A DNA stretch of 64,000 bases from Planktothrix agardhii NIES-204 (lineage in GTDB: Bacteria; Cyanobacteriota; Cyanobacteriia; Cyanobacteriales; Microcoleaceae), in contig AP017991.1 in assembly GCA_003609755.1 (NCBI GenBank), positions 620,001 through 684,000 on the forward strand. The letters are read 5' to 3'. Positions 57,311-64,000 of the stretch are shown here, piece after piece (the stretch's first letter is position 1; each line of letters starts with the position of its first letter). The notes under the pieces are model-generated. The model was not told the DNA's origin, did not search any database, and was given only the letters and a program-made list of their open reading frames with translations. The position numbers and the translations under genes are program-made.

Positions 57311-57562
57311 ATGATGGCTAAGGTACGTTTACTGATTCTTAGTTCTTTTGCGGCGGGTTTTGGGCTTTGCTCAATTATCTTTTCCGTTTTTACAATGACT
57401 TCTGAATTCAATTTTTCTACGGTATTTAGATTTATTTTAACCCTGGGTTTCTTTGTAATTAATATTTTATTTTCTTTGCATTACTATGGATTAATTTTCA
57501 AAGAATTTAAGCTCATTAATAAAATTAAAGCTCAATTGAAACGGTTTAATTATAATTTTTAA
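57311..57562 (+). CDS. Hypothetical two-helix membrane protein, 83 residues
   Basis: MMAKVRLLILSSFAAGFGLC with SIIFSVFTM forms one membrane segment and FILTLGFFVINILFSLHYYG the second, followed by a basic tail (KEFKLINKIKAQLKRFN). A loop of about 15 residues joins them. The family is not recognised. The start (ATG at 57311 or the next codon) lacks a strong ribosome site. Next to a MITE on the left. Confidence 0.5.
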   Translation: MMAKVRLLILSSFAAGFGLCSIIFSVFTMTSEFNFSTVFRFILTLGFFVINILFSLHYYGLIFKEFKLINKIKAQLKRFNYNF

Positions 57563-57667
57563 TTAGGGTAATTATAATTTTTAATTAGGGTTTAAGCGAT
57601 CGCTACCCGAAAAATAGAAATAGGTTTAAGTTAAAATAAACTATTGTTGATCTCTAGGAATTTTATC

Positions 57668-57979
57668 ATGTTAGATGCTCTTAATAATTTGTTAGGTCGC
57701 CATCCTGAACGAAATCAAGCTAACGTAGAAATTTATACTTGGCAAACCTGCCCCTTTTGTATTCGAGCTAAACTGTTATTGTGGTGGAAAGGGGTTGATT
57801 TTACAGAATATAAAATAGATGGGGATGATGTCGCCCGAAATCAAATGGCAGAAAGGGCAAATGGACGACGCACAGTTCCCCAAATTTTTATTAATAATCA
57901 ACATATTGGGGGTTGTGATGATCTCTATCAATTAGATGGAGAAGGAAAACTAGAACCCCGATTAGCTGAACCTGCTTAA
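57668..57979 (+). CDS. grxC: Glutaredoxin 3
   Basis: A glutathione-dependent thiol reductase of 103 residues from the ATG at 57668 (MLDALNNLLGRHPERNQANV), preferred over 57644 because it follows CTAGGAATTTT. The dithiol site CPFC is at Cys28-Cys31 in IYTWQTCPFCIRAKLLLWW. The glutathione-binding GRRTVPQIFINNQHIGGCDD follows. The first 18 residues precede the usual glutaredoxin start, a small extension seen in cyanobacterial GrxC. Single gene. Confidence 0.95.
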   Translation: MLDALNNLLGRHPERNQANVEIYTWQTCPFCIRAKLLLWWKGVDFTEYKIDGDDVARNQMAERANGRRTVPQIFINNQHIGGCDDLYQLDGEGKLEPRLAEPA

Positions 57980-58003
57980 TAGTTTGTTTGGCCGTTGTTT
58001 GGC

Positions 58004-58052
58004 CGTTGTTGGGCTAAAGCCCAATCTTTATTAGGGCTAAAGCCCAACAACG
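58004..58052. repeat. CGTTGTTGGGCT/AGCCCAACAACG inverted repeat
   Basis: Perfect 12-base arms (58004-58015 and 58041-58052) enclose a second pair (GGCTAAAGCC). Related to the hairpin at 51607-51630. It may end the glutaredoxin transcript. Confidence 0.7.
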
Positions 58053-58227
58053 GGCTTCTTTAAATCCTTACCCCAATTAACTTAATATTTATTTACAAAA
58101 GTTGTAATAAATTCATAATGTTTTTTTTGATTAACCAGATGTTAAATTGTGGTAAAAACTCTTTAAATTATTAGAGTAGGCGAATTGAGAAACCAGAATT
58201 TATAATTTATATTCGTGGAGAAAAAAT

Positions 58228-60285
58228 ATGTCAGAAACTGTCACAAACTTCCGTAATGTTGCCATTGTCGGCCCCTATTTAAGCGGAAAAACCACACTTT
58301 TAGAGAGTATTTTATCCGTCACGGCCGCCACATCTCGCAAGGGAACGGCAAAAGATACTAACCGGGTTGGAGATAGTTCTCCAGAAGCGAAAGAACGAAA
58401 TATGAGTGTAGAAGTTAATGCCGCTAGTACCGAATATGGTGGCATTCGTTTTACCTTTTTAGACTGTCCGGGTTCTGTAGAATTTGCCCAAGAAACCTAT
58501 AATGGTTTAATCGGTACTGGATTAGCTATTGTGGTTTGTGAAGCTGATCCCGGCCGGATTTTAACCCTATCTCCTCTGTTCAAATTCTTAGATGATTGGG
58601 AAATTCCCCATCTGGTTTTTATTAATAAAATGGATCGGGTTTGTACCGATGAAGAACGTTGCGTTAACAGTTTTACTGAAATCTTAAATGCCTTAAAATC
58701 AGTTTCCACCCGTCCAGTAATTCCCCAACAATATCCCATTGGTAACGGGGAACAATTGGTCGGTTTTATTGATTTAATTACCGAACAAGCCTATCATTAT
58801 CATTCCGGTGCTCCGTCTGATCCAGTCCCCTTTCCAGAATCCTTAAAAGAGGCTGAACACCTCGCCCGTCAAGCAATGTTAGAGGAGTTAGCTAATTTTG
58901 ACGATCATTTATTAGAAGAACTATTAGAAGAAATTGAACCGCCTCAAGATGAAATTGTTAAGGATTTAAAAATGGAATTGGGGGCGGATTTAATTGTCCC
59001 GGTATTAATAGGAGTTGCTGAACAAGATCACGGGGTGCGGGTGCTGTTGGATGCCTTAGTTCGGGAAGCTCCAGAACCGAATATTACCGCAGAACGTCGG
59101 AGGCTAAAATCCTCGGAAGGGTTGCCCATTGCCCAGGTGTTGAAAACCTATTATAGCCCCCAAGGCGGTAAGCTCTCCCTGGTGCGGGTTTGGCAGGGGG
59201 AACTGACCGAAGGTATGACATTAAATGGGGTACGACCTGGGGGAATGTATCGGATGACCGGACAACAAACCCAAAACGTACAAACAGCAAAAACTGGGGA
59301 AATTGTGGCTTTGGGACGGATGGAAGGAATTCAAACTGGAGATACTTTAACCACTCAAGGAAATCAATTAAAAAATCCCTTACCAAAAGCGGCTTTACTT
59401 CCTGCGGTTTATGGCTGGGCTATTACTCCAGAAAACCGTAAAGATGAGGTTAAAATTAGTACGGCTTTATCTAAAATGTTAGATGAAGATCCGGCGTTAA
59501 ATTGGGAACAAAATAGTGATACCCACGAGATTATTTTATGGGGTCAAGGTCAAATTCATTTGCAAGTAAGTTTAGATCGGTTACGGCGTAAATATAATTT
59601 ACCGATGGTAACTAATTTACCGAGTATTCCCTATAAAGAAACGATTCGCAAAACTACTAATTCCCACGGCCGTTATAAACATCAAAGTGGTGGTCATGGA
59701 CAGTTTGGGGATGTGTATTTAGATATTAAACCTCAGCCTCGCGGGGAAGGGTTTAATTTTGGGGAAACTATTGTTGGGGGTTCGGTTCCCCGTCAATATA
59801 TTCCGGGGGTGGAAACGGGAGTTCGAGACTATTTAAACCAGGGGCCATTAGGGTTTCCAGTAGTAGATATAGCGGTGACATTAACTAATGGTTCCTATCA
59901 TGCAGTTGATAGTTCGGAACAGGCTTTTAAACAGGCTGCCCGGTTAGCAATGCAGTCGGGAATGGAGAAATGTGAGCCAATTTTATTGGAACCTATTACT
60001 TCGGTTGAAATTTGTGCACCGAGTGATTTTACTTCCCAAATGTTTCAGTTAATTACTGGACGACGGGGGCAAATTTTAGGCTTTGAACCGATGTCGGACT
60101 GGAAGGGATGGGATAAGATTTCTGCCTATATTCCCCAGGCGGAAATGCAGGATTTAATTGTAGAATTGCGTTCATTAACTTTAGGAGTAGGTTATTTTAA
60201 TTGGCAATTTGATCGTTTACAGGAAGTTCCTGAAAAGTTAACGGAACGGATTTTGGCGGCGGCTAATGGCAATGGGAAATCGTAG
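58228..60285 (+). CDS. fusA2: Elongation factor G-like GTPase (EF-G2 type)
   Basis: The 685-residue protein has the EF-G domain set. GTPase G1 is VGPYLSGKTTLLES in place of the usual AHxDAGKTT, G3 is FLDCPGSVEF and G4 FINKMDR. Domain II starts PIAQVLKTYYSPQGGKLSLV, domain IV includes VDIAVTLTNGSYHAVDSSEQ, and domain V EPITSVEICAPSDF. The altered G1/G3 (DCPG) mark the EF-G-like paralogue family, distinct from the FusA that catalyses translocation; its role is not settled. AAAGAAAC-like upstream; stands alone. Confidence 0.88.
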   Translation: MSETVTNFRNVAIVGPYLSGKTTLLESILSVTAATSRKGTAKDTNRVGDSSPEAKERNMSVEVNAASTEYGGIRFTFLDCPGSVEFAQETYNGLIGTGLAIVVCEADPGRILTLSPLFKFLDDWEIPHLVFINKMDRVCTDEERCVNSFTEILNALKSVSTRPVIPQQYPIGNGEQLVGFIDLITEQAYHYHSGAPSDPVPFPESLKEAEHLARQAMLEELANFDDHLLEELLEEIEPPQDEIVKDLKMELGADLIVPVLIGVAEQDHGVRVLLDALVREAPEPNITAERRRLKSSEGLPIAQVLKTYYSPQGGKLSLVRVWQGELTEGMTLNGVRPGGMYRMTGQQTQNVQTAKTGEIVALGRMEGIQTGDTLTTQGNQLKNPLPKAALLPAVYGWAITPENRKDEVKISTALSKMLDEDPALNWEQNSDTHEIILWGQGQIHLQVSLDRLRRKYNLPMVTNLPSIPYKETIRKTTNSHGRYKHQSGGHGQFGDVYLDIKPQPRGEGFNFGETIVGGSVPRQYIPGVETGVRDYLNQGPLGFPVVDIAVTLTNGSYHAVDSSEQAFKQAARLAMQSGMEKCEPILLEPITSVEICAPSDFTSQMFQLITGRRGQILGFEPMSDWKGWDKISAYIPQAEMQDLIVELRSLTLGVGYFNWQFDRLQEVPEKLTERILAAANGNGKS

Positions 60286-60472
60286 GTTGTAATAGTCAAC
60301 GGGGGAATTACAAGAAATTGGTATTTTCCCCTGAATTAATATTTTTAGACTTTCCCAATACCGCTAGATTTCTATTTCTTCTCTTTCACTGGTATTTGAT
60401 ATTATGGGAATGTTGTACCCCAAAAGCAACTCTGGTTATTTTGGGATACAATATTAGGATTCCCAGGAAAAT

Positions 60473-60943
60473 TTAACCCAGAAAACGACTTAAATCAAAT
60501 TCGCCTTCTATTTGGGATGGGCGATCGTGTTCGGCCATTAAGATCAATAGTAATTGATCTGAATAATCAACCGTCCCGCGACATTCATCTCGTAATATTT
60601 CTAAGCCCCCATTGGCATATTCTTCAAAAATTAAGGCTCTTTCTTCTTCCGCTTCTAGTTGAAACGGAGATAGAAGTTTGATATTTTGGGTTTCAGCAAT
60701 CGCTACTAATTTAATAATTGCATCATATCCCCGAGAAATAAAAACTTCCATAGAAATCGGCCCAGGATCACGTTTAGAAAGCCCATCAATCGGAATCCGT
60801 TTTTTGCGCCGTTTTCCTAATAATGCCGCAAAAGCAATGACATCAGCATAGGTTTGAAATGGCCCGGTTTTACTTTCTATTTCTGTGAGCGATCGCACCA
60901 ATTCTGCTTTATCTTTAGCAATCTTAATTCTTGTAATAGCCAT
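60473..60943 (-). CDS. DNA phosphorothioation-associated protein 4-like
   Basis: The 156-residue protein begins MAITRIKIAKDKAELVRSLT and continues GPFQTYADVIAFAALLGKRR, SKRDPGPISMEVFISRGYDA and IFEEYANGGLEILRDECRG. From memory this matches the Dnd-associated protein 4 family found beside dndB-E phosphorothioation genes. No dnd modification gene is in the window, so it is either an orphan or part of a separate two-gene unit with the MazG-like gene upstream (18-base gap, same strand). Confidence 0.65.
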   Translation of the reverse strand: MAITRIKIAKDKAELVRSLTEIESKTGPFQTYADVIAFAALLGKRRKKRIPIDGLSKRDPGPISMEVFISRGYDAIIKLVAIAETQNIKLLSPFQLEAEEERALIFEEYANGGLEILRDECRGTVDYSDQLLLILMAEHDRPSQIEGEFDLSRFLG

Positions 60944-60961
60944 AATTAATCTGCGTAAAAA

Positions 60962-61288
60962 TTAAGTAGATTCAGTCCAGAGTAATTTAATTTTATGTTC
61001 AAATCCTCCCTTTTCGGCTCGTTTATGATCCCGTTCTAACAAAATATGTTCATCTTCAATTCCATAGGCTTCCATTAATGCTGCTATCACTTCCAATAAA
61101 TCCGCTAATTCTTGTACTAATTCATTAGGTGAAGATTGAGCTACTTCTTGGGCTTCTTCTAGCAGTTTATCCTTTAAGGCTTGACGATATTCGATTTCTG
61201 ATAACGTTGTAATATCATACTGAGATCCTGATTTTTGAATCAGTTCTGGGATGCGATCGCGCACTAATTTGTTATATTCTTGATGCAA
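60962..61288 (-). CDS. MazG-like nucleotide pyrophosphohydrolase
   Basis: The 108-residue protein starts MHQEYNKLVRDRIPELIQKS, the signature of phosphoribosyl-ATP/MazG-like pyrophosphohydrolases. It carries the metal-binding EExxE (KLLEEAQEVAQ) and ExxD (QELADLLEVIAALMEAYG) of all-alpha NTP pyrophosphatases, then the typical end RAEKGGFEHKIKLLW. It probably hydrolyses a non-canonical or excess nucleoside triphosphate. Operon with the Dnd-associated protein 4 relative. Confidence 0.85.
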   Translation of the reverse strand: MHQEYNKLVRDRIPELIQKSGSQYDITTLSEIEYRQALKDKLLEEAQEVAQSSPNELVQELADLLEVIAALMEAYGIEDEHILLERDHKRAEKGGFEHKIKLLWTEST

Positions 61289-61378
61289 GGTCTAGTTCTC
61301 CTATGAAATAATTGCACCCGATTTTTATTTTGTACTGTTTTTTCCAGTTTAACAAGAGTTGTAATTTTTCGGTAAACA

Positions 61379-62131
61379 ATGATCAAATCTTTATGTCGGT
61401 ATTTATTCCCCATTTTTTATAGTATTGCCGTGATTCTGCTCGGATGTATCAACCCCGACCCCAGTATCGCCTTAACTCCACCTAGGGTTGATTCTGTCTA
61501 TGAATACCGCACCCTTCACAGTCCCGACGGCATAGGAAAATTTTATCTTGGGAGAGAAATTGCTCAGGTGATGGGTCATGAGGGAGCCGGATGGTTGGAA
61601 CGTCCCCGTCGAGAAACCTCCGAACAACCCCAACAAGCGATCGCAGCCTTAAATTTAAAACCCAGCGATATTGTCGCTGATATTGGGGCGGGAACGGGAT
61701 ATTTTACCTTTAGAATTAGTCCTTTAGTTCCCCAGGGAAAAGTCTTAGCCGTGGATGTACAACCGGAAATGTTGGCACTAATAAATTTTGTTAAAACCCA
61801 AGAAAATATTGAAAATATTGAACCAATTTTGGGAACCGTAGATCACCCGAATTTACCCGAATCAATCCTTGATTTAGCCCTAATGGTTGATGCTTATCAT
61901 GAATTTCAATATCCTCAAGAAATGATGCAAGGAATTGTCAAAGCCTTAAAACCAGGGGGACGGGTGGTATTATTAGAATATCGTCAAGAAAATCCTTTAA
62001 TCTTAATTAAAGGACTGCATAAAATGTCAGAAAAACAAGTCAAAAAAGAAATGGCTGCCGTGGGTTTAAACTGGAAAGAAACTCAAGATTTTTTACCCCA
62101 ACAACATTTTTTAGTCTTTGAAAAACCTTGA
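61379..62131 (+). CDS. Lipoprotein-like class I SAM methyltransferase
   Basis: The 250-residue protein has an N-terminal hydrophobic segment ending in a lipobox (IAVILLGCINPDPS, Cys at about 22), so it is probably exported and lipidated. The body is a class I methyltransferase: VADIGAGTGYFTFRISPLVP (motif I), VLAVDVQPEMLALINF, LALMVDAYHEF and GIVKALKPGGRVVLLEYRQE. A SAM-dependent enzyme outside the cytoplasm is odd; either the start is annotated too far upstream or this is one of the known family of such predicted proteins. An in-frame cytoplasmic start near LGREIAQVMGHEGAGW is not obvious. Confidence 0.8.
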   Translation: MIKSLCRYLFPIFYSIAVILLGCINPDPSIALTPPRVDSVYEYRTLHSPDGIGKFYLGREIAQVMGHEGAGWLERPRRETSEQPQQAIAALNLKPSDIVADIGAGTGYFTFRISPLVPQGKVLAVDVQPEMLALINFVKTQENIENIEPILGTVDHPNLPESILDLALMVDAYHEFQYPQEMMQGIVKALKPGGRVVLLEYRQENPLILIKGLHKMSEKQVKKEMAAVGLNWKETQDFLPQQHFLVFEKP

Positions 62132-62243
62132 CTATTAACCTGCTTTAGAGAAAAATTCCTGCCGAGAGGGAACTTAATAATGGTAAGATGACGATATCTG
62201 TGCGTTTTCACGATCTATGTTAAATTAAAAATTGATATAAGTT

Positions 62244-63692
62244 ATGACTGTTAGAGTTCGTCTTGCCCCAAGTCCTACCGGAAGTTTACATATAGGAACT
62301 GCCAGAACTGCTGTATTTAACTGGTTATTTGCCCGCAATCAAGGGGGGACTTTTCTCCTGCGGGTTGAAGATACCGACTTAGAACGCTCTCGCCCTGAAT
62401 ATACGGAAAATATCCTCACGGGGTTAACTTGGTTAGGTCTAACCTGGGATGAAGGGCCATTTTATCAATCTGAGCGTTTAGACCTGTATCGTCAAGCCAT
62501 TCAAACGCTGATGGAGAAGGGTTTAGTCTATCGTTGCTATTGTACCCCAGAAGAACTAGATGCCATGCGAGAAGGGCAGAAGGCTAGAAATGAAGCCCCT
62601 CGCTATGATAACCGCCATCGTCACCTTACCCCCGAACAGCAAGCCGCCTTTGAAGCCGAAGGTCGTCAAGCGGTGATTCGCTTCAGAATAGACGATAATC
62701 GAGAAATTAGTTGGACTGATTTAGTCCGGGGAAAAGTCACTTGGAAGGGCGGTGATTTGGGCGGCGATATGGTGATTGCGCGGGCTTCTAGTGGGGGTGA
62801 AATTGGGCAACCTCTGTATAATTTTGTGGTGGTTGTTGATGATATTGATATGAAAATTACCCAGGTGATTCGAGGGGAAGATCATATTTCTAATACGCCT
62901 AAACAAATTCTTTTATATGAAGCATTAAATGCCAATATTCCCCAATTCGGTCATACTCCTTTAATTCTGAATGCTGAGGGTCGTAAATTATCCAAACGGG
63001 ATGGTGTGACCTCGATTTCTGATTTTAGAAATATGGGATATATTCCAGAAGCCTTAACCAATTATATGACGTTATTGGGTTGGACTCCTCCCGATGCTAC
63101 TGAAGAATTATTTACCTTAGAAACCGCAGCCAAACACTTTAGTTTTGACCGGGTTAATAAAGCCGGGGCAAAATTTGACTGGGATAAATTAAATTGGATT
63201 AATAGCCAATATCTTCATAAAATGCCGATACCGGAATTAACTCAGTTATTAATTCCCTATTGGCAAGAAGCTGGTTATCAATTTGATACAAATACGGATC
63301 GAGCTTGGTTAGAACAGCTTACGGCTTTAATTGGCCCTAGTTTAACAACTCTTAAAGATGCGGTGGAAATGAGCCGATTATTTTTCACCGAAAGCGTTGA
63401 GTTAGACGAAGAAGCAACCACTCAATTGCAACAGGAAAATGCGGTCGCAATTGTGCAGGCAATTCAGGATAAAATAACCCAACAACGAGATCAACCCTTA
63501 ACATCGGATGCTGCTAAAGCAATAATTAATAGTGCGATGAAAGAAACCAACGTCAAAAAAGGGTTAGTAATGCGATCGCTCAGAGCAGCTTTGATGGGAA
63601 CCATGCACGGCCCTGATTTAATTGAATCTTGGTTATTGTTCCATCAAAAAGGGATTGATTTAATTCGTTTTCAAACTGTTTTACCGGATTAA
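62244..63692 (+). CDS. gltX: Glutamyl-tRNA synthetase
   Basis: It charges tRNA-Glu, also the precursor of tetrapyrroles in cyanobacteria. The 482-residue protein has the class I HIGH motif in [25 protein letters not shown] as [14 protein letters not shown] (about 250), and the discriminating [19 protein letters not shown]. The anticodon-binding end reaches [20 protein letters not shown] and [14 protein letters not shown] at 62244 follows GATATAAGTT (no strong ribosome site). Confidence 0.97.
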   Translation: MTVRVRLAPSPTGSLHIGTARTAVFNWLFARNQGGTFLLRVEDTDLERSRPEYTENILTGLTWLGLTWDEGPFYQSERLDLYRQAIQTLMEKGLVYRCYCTPEELDAMREGQKARNEAPRYDNRHRHLTPEQQAAFEAEGRQAVIRFRIDDNREISWTDLVRGKVTWKGGDLGGDMVIARASSGGEIGQPLYNFVVVVDDIDMKITQVIRGEDHISNTPKQILLYEALNANIPQFGHTPLILNAEGRKLSKRDGVTSISDFRNMGYIPEALTNYMTLLGWTPPDATEELFTLETAAKHFSFDRVNKAGAKFDWDKLNWINSQYLHKMPIPELTQLLIPYWQEAGYQFDTNTDRAWLEQLTALIGPSLTTLKDAVEMSRLFFTESVELDEEATTQLQQENAVAIVQAIQDKITQQRDQPLTSDAAKAIINSAMKETNVKKGLVMRSLRAALMGTMHGPDLIESWLLFHQKGIDLIRFQTVLPD

Positions 63693-63712
63693 TATTTAAC
63701 GAGGCAGATATT

Positions 63713-64000
63713 ATGTCAAATTCTCCCAGATCTCGCAAATCATCCGATGCAAAAGGCAATTCTTCCCAATCTAAAAAACCTAAGTCTACAGTTGATCCAA
63801 TTCCTACATCAGAATCTGAGGAAAAAACGGGAGTTGATACTTCCCCATCCCTATCTTCAGAACCGCCTTTGGTTGTAGAAGAACCAGTAGCTGAGAAATT
63901 GCCCATAGAAGAACCTATTATCCTGGAAGAACCTGTTGTGAAAACGCCGGAACCCGAACCTGTGGCAATTGTGGAAACTCCCGTAGTTGAGGAAACGCCC
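63713..64000 (+). CDS. Pro/Glu-rich protein, start only (runs off the window)
   Basis: The first 96 codons: MSNSPRSRKSSDAKGNSSQS, a Ser/Lys-rich head, then acidic Pro-Val-Glu repeats (EEPVAEKLPIEEPIILEEP). Start behind ACGAGGCAG. Such an extended low-complexity segment suggests a cytoplasmic linker or the N-terminus of a larger protein. No function can be named from this part. Confidence 0.6.
   Translation, partial: MSNSPRSRKSSDAKGNSSQSKKPKSTVDPIPTSESEEKTGVDTSPSLSSEPPLVVEEPVAEKLPIEEPIILEEPVVKTPEPEPVAIVETPVVEETP

Overview
The window looks like chromosomal DNA of a filamentous, low-GC cyanobacterium of the Planktothrix/Oscillatoria/Microcoleus kind. The evidence is the many GCGATCGC (HIP1) octamers, ferrochelatase with a C-terminal chlorophyll-binding-like helix, zeta-carotene desaturase (CrtQ type), VIPP1, an EF-hand transaldolase, cyanobacterial Uma2 genes, and dense interspersed repeats (AAACCGGGTTTCT palindromes, TTCCCTG heptamers, MITE-like elements). 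The genus is an inference.

Layout. 1-8.4 kb: a tnpB remnant, then three paralogous exoprotein genes (metzincin + Calx-beta; four PPC repeats + RTX; PPC + metallopeptidase + RTX) that share leader sequences, with tandem repeats between them. 8.5-16.3 kb: DUF1269 protein, transaldolase split by a one-base frameshift, a glycogen-phosphorylase-like protein lacking several catalytic residues, a CASTOR/POLLUX-type channel and two Uma2 nucleases. 16.3-22.9 kb is rearranged: a phosphoketolase whose 3' end is replaced in frame by the tail of a neighbouring methyltransferase, a decayed NACHT NTPase, a toxin-antitoxin pair, the intact methyltransferase, ferrochelatase and a PIN-domain remnant next to a MITE. 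23-36.8 kb is mostly housekeeping (glmS, cryptochrome/photolyase, M20 amidohydrolase, crtQ and its cyclase-like partner, cysE, PBP2). Among these, on the minus strand, sits an 811-residue fusion of a DEDDh exonuclease and a P-loop NTPase that has the make-up of an uncharacterised defence gene.

37.3-49.6 kb is a complete type III-B CRISPR-Cas locus: cmr2(cas10), cmr3, cmr4, cmr5, a fused cmr6-cmr1, a CARF/HEPN-like effector, a csx18-like membrane protein, cas1, cas2 and an array of 21 repeats. The repeat closely resembles the Synechocystis CRISPR3 (III-Bv) repeat as I recall it. There is no cas6, which fits host RNase E processing as established for III-Bv. The array carries an internal duplication of two spacer-repeat units. 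The locus is bracketed by inverted copies of a terminator-like element that contains a piece of the CRISPR repeat.

50-64 kb: zinc-type quinone oxidoreductase, pyruvate dehydrogenase E2, YlqD-like protein, long-chain acyl-CoA ligase, VIPP1, glutaredoxin, EF-G-like GTPase, a two-gene module (MazG-like pyrophosphohydrolase and a Dnd-associated protein 4 relative), a lipoprotein methyltransferase, gltX and the start of a Pro/Glu-rich protein. No tRNA or rRNA gene was recognised.

The items most worth following up are the exonuclease-NTPase fusion, the Cmr6-Cmr1 fusion in a cas6-less locus with its flanking inverted elements and unexplained 360-bp post-array segment, the phosphoketolase-methyltransferase chimera, and the pseudo-phosphorylase.
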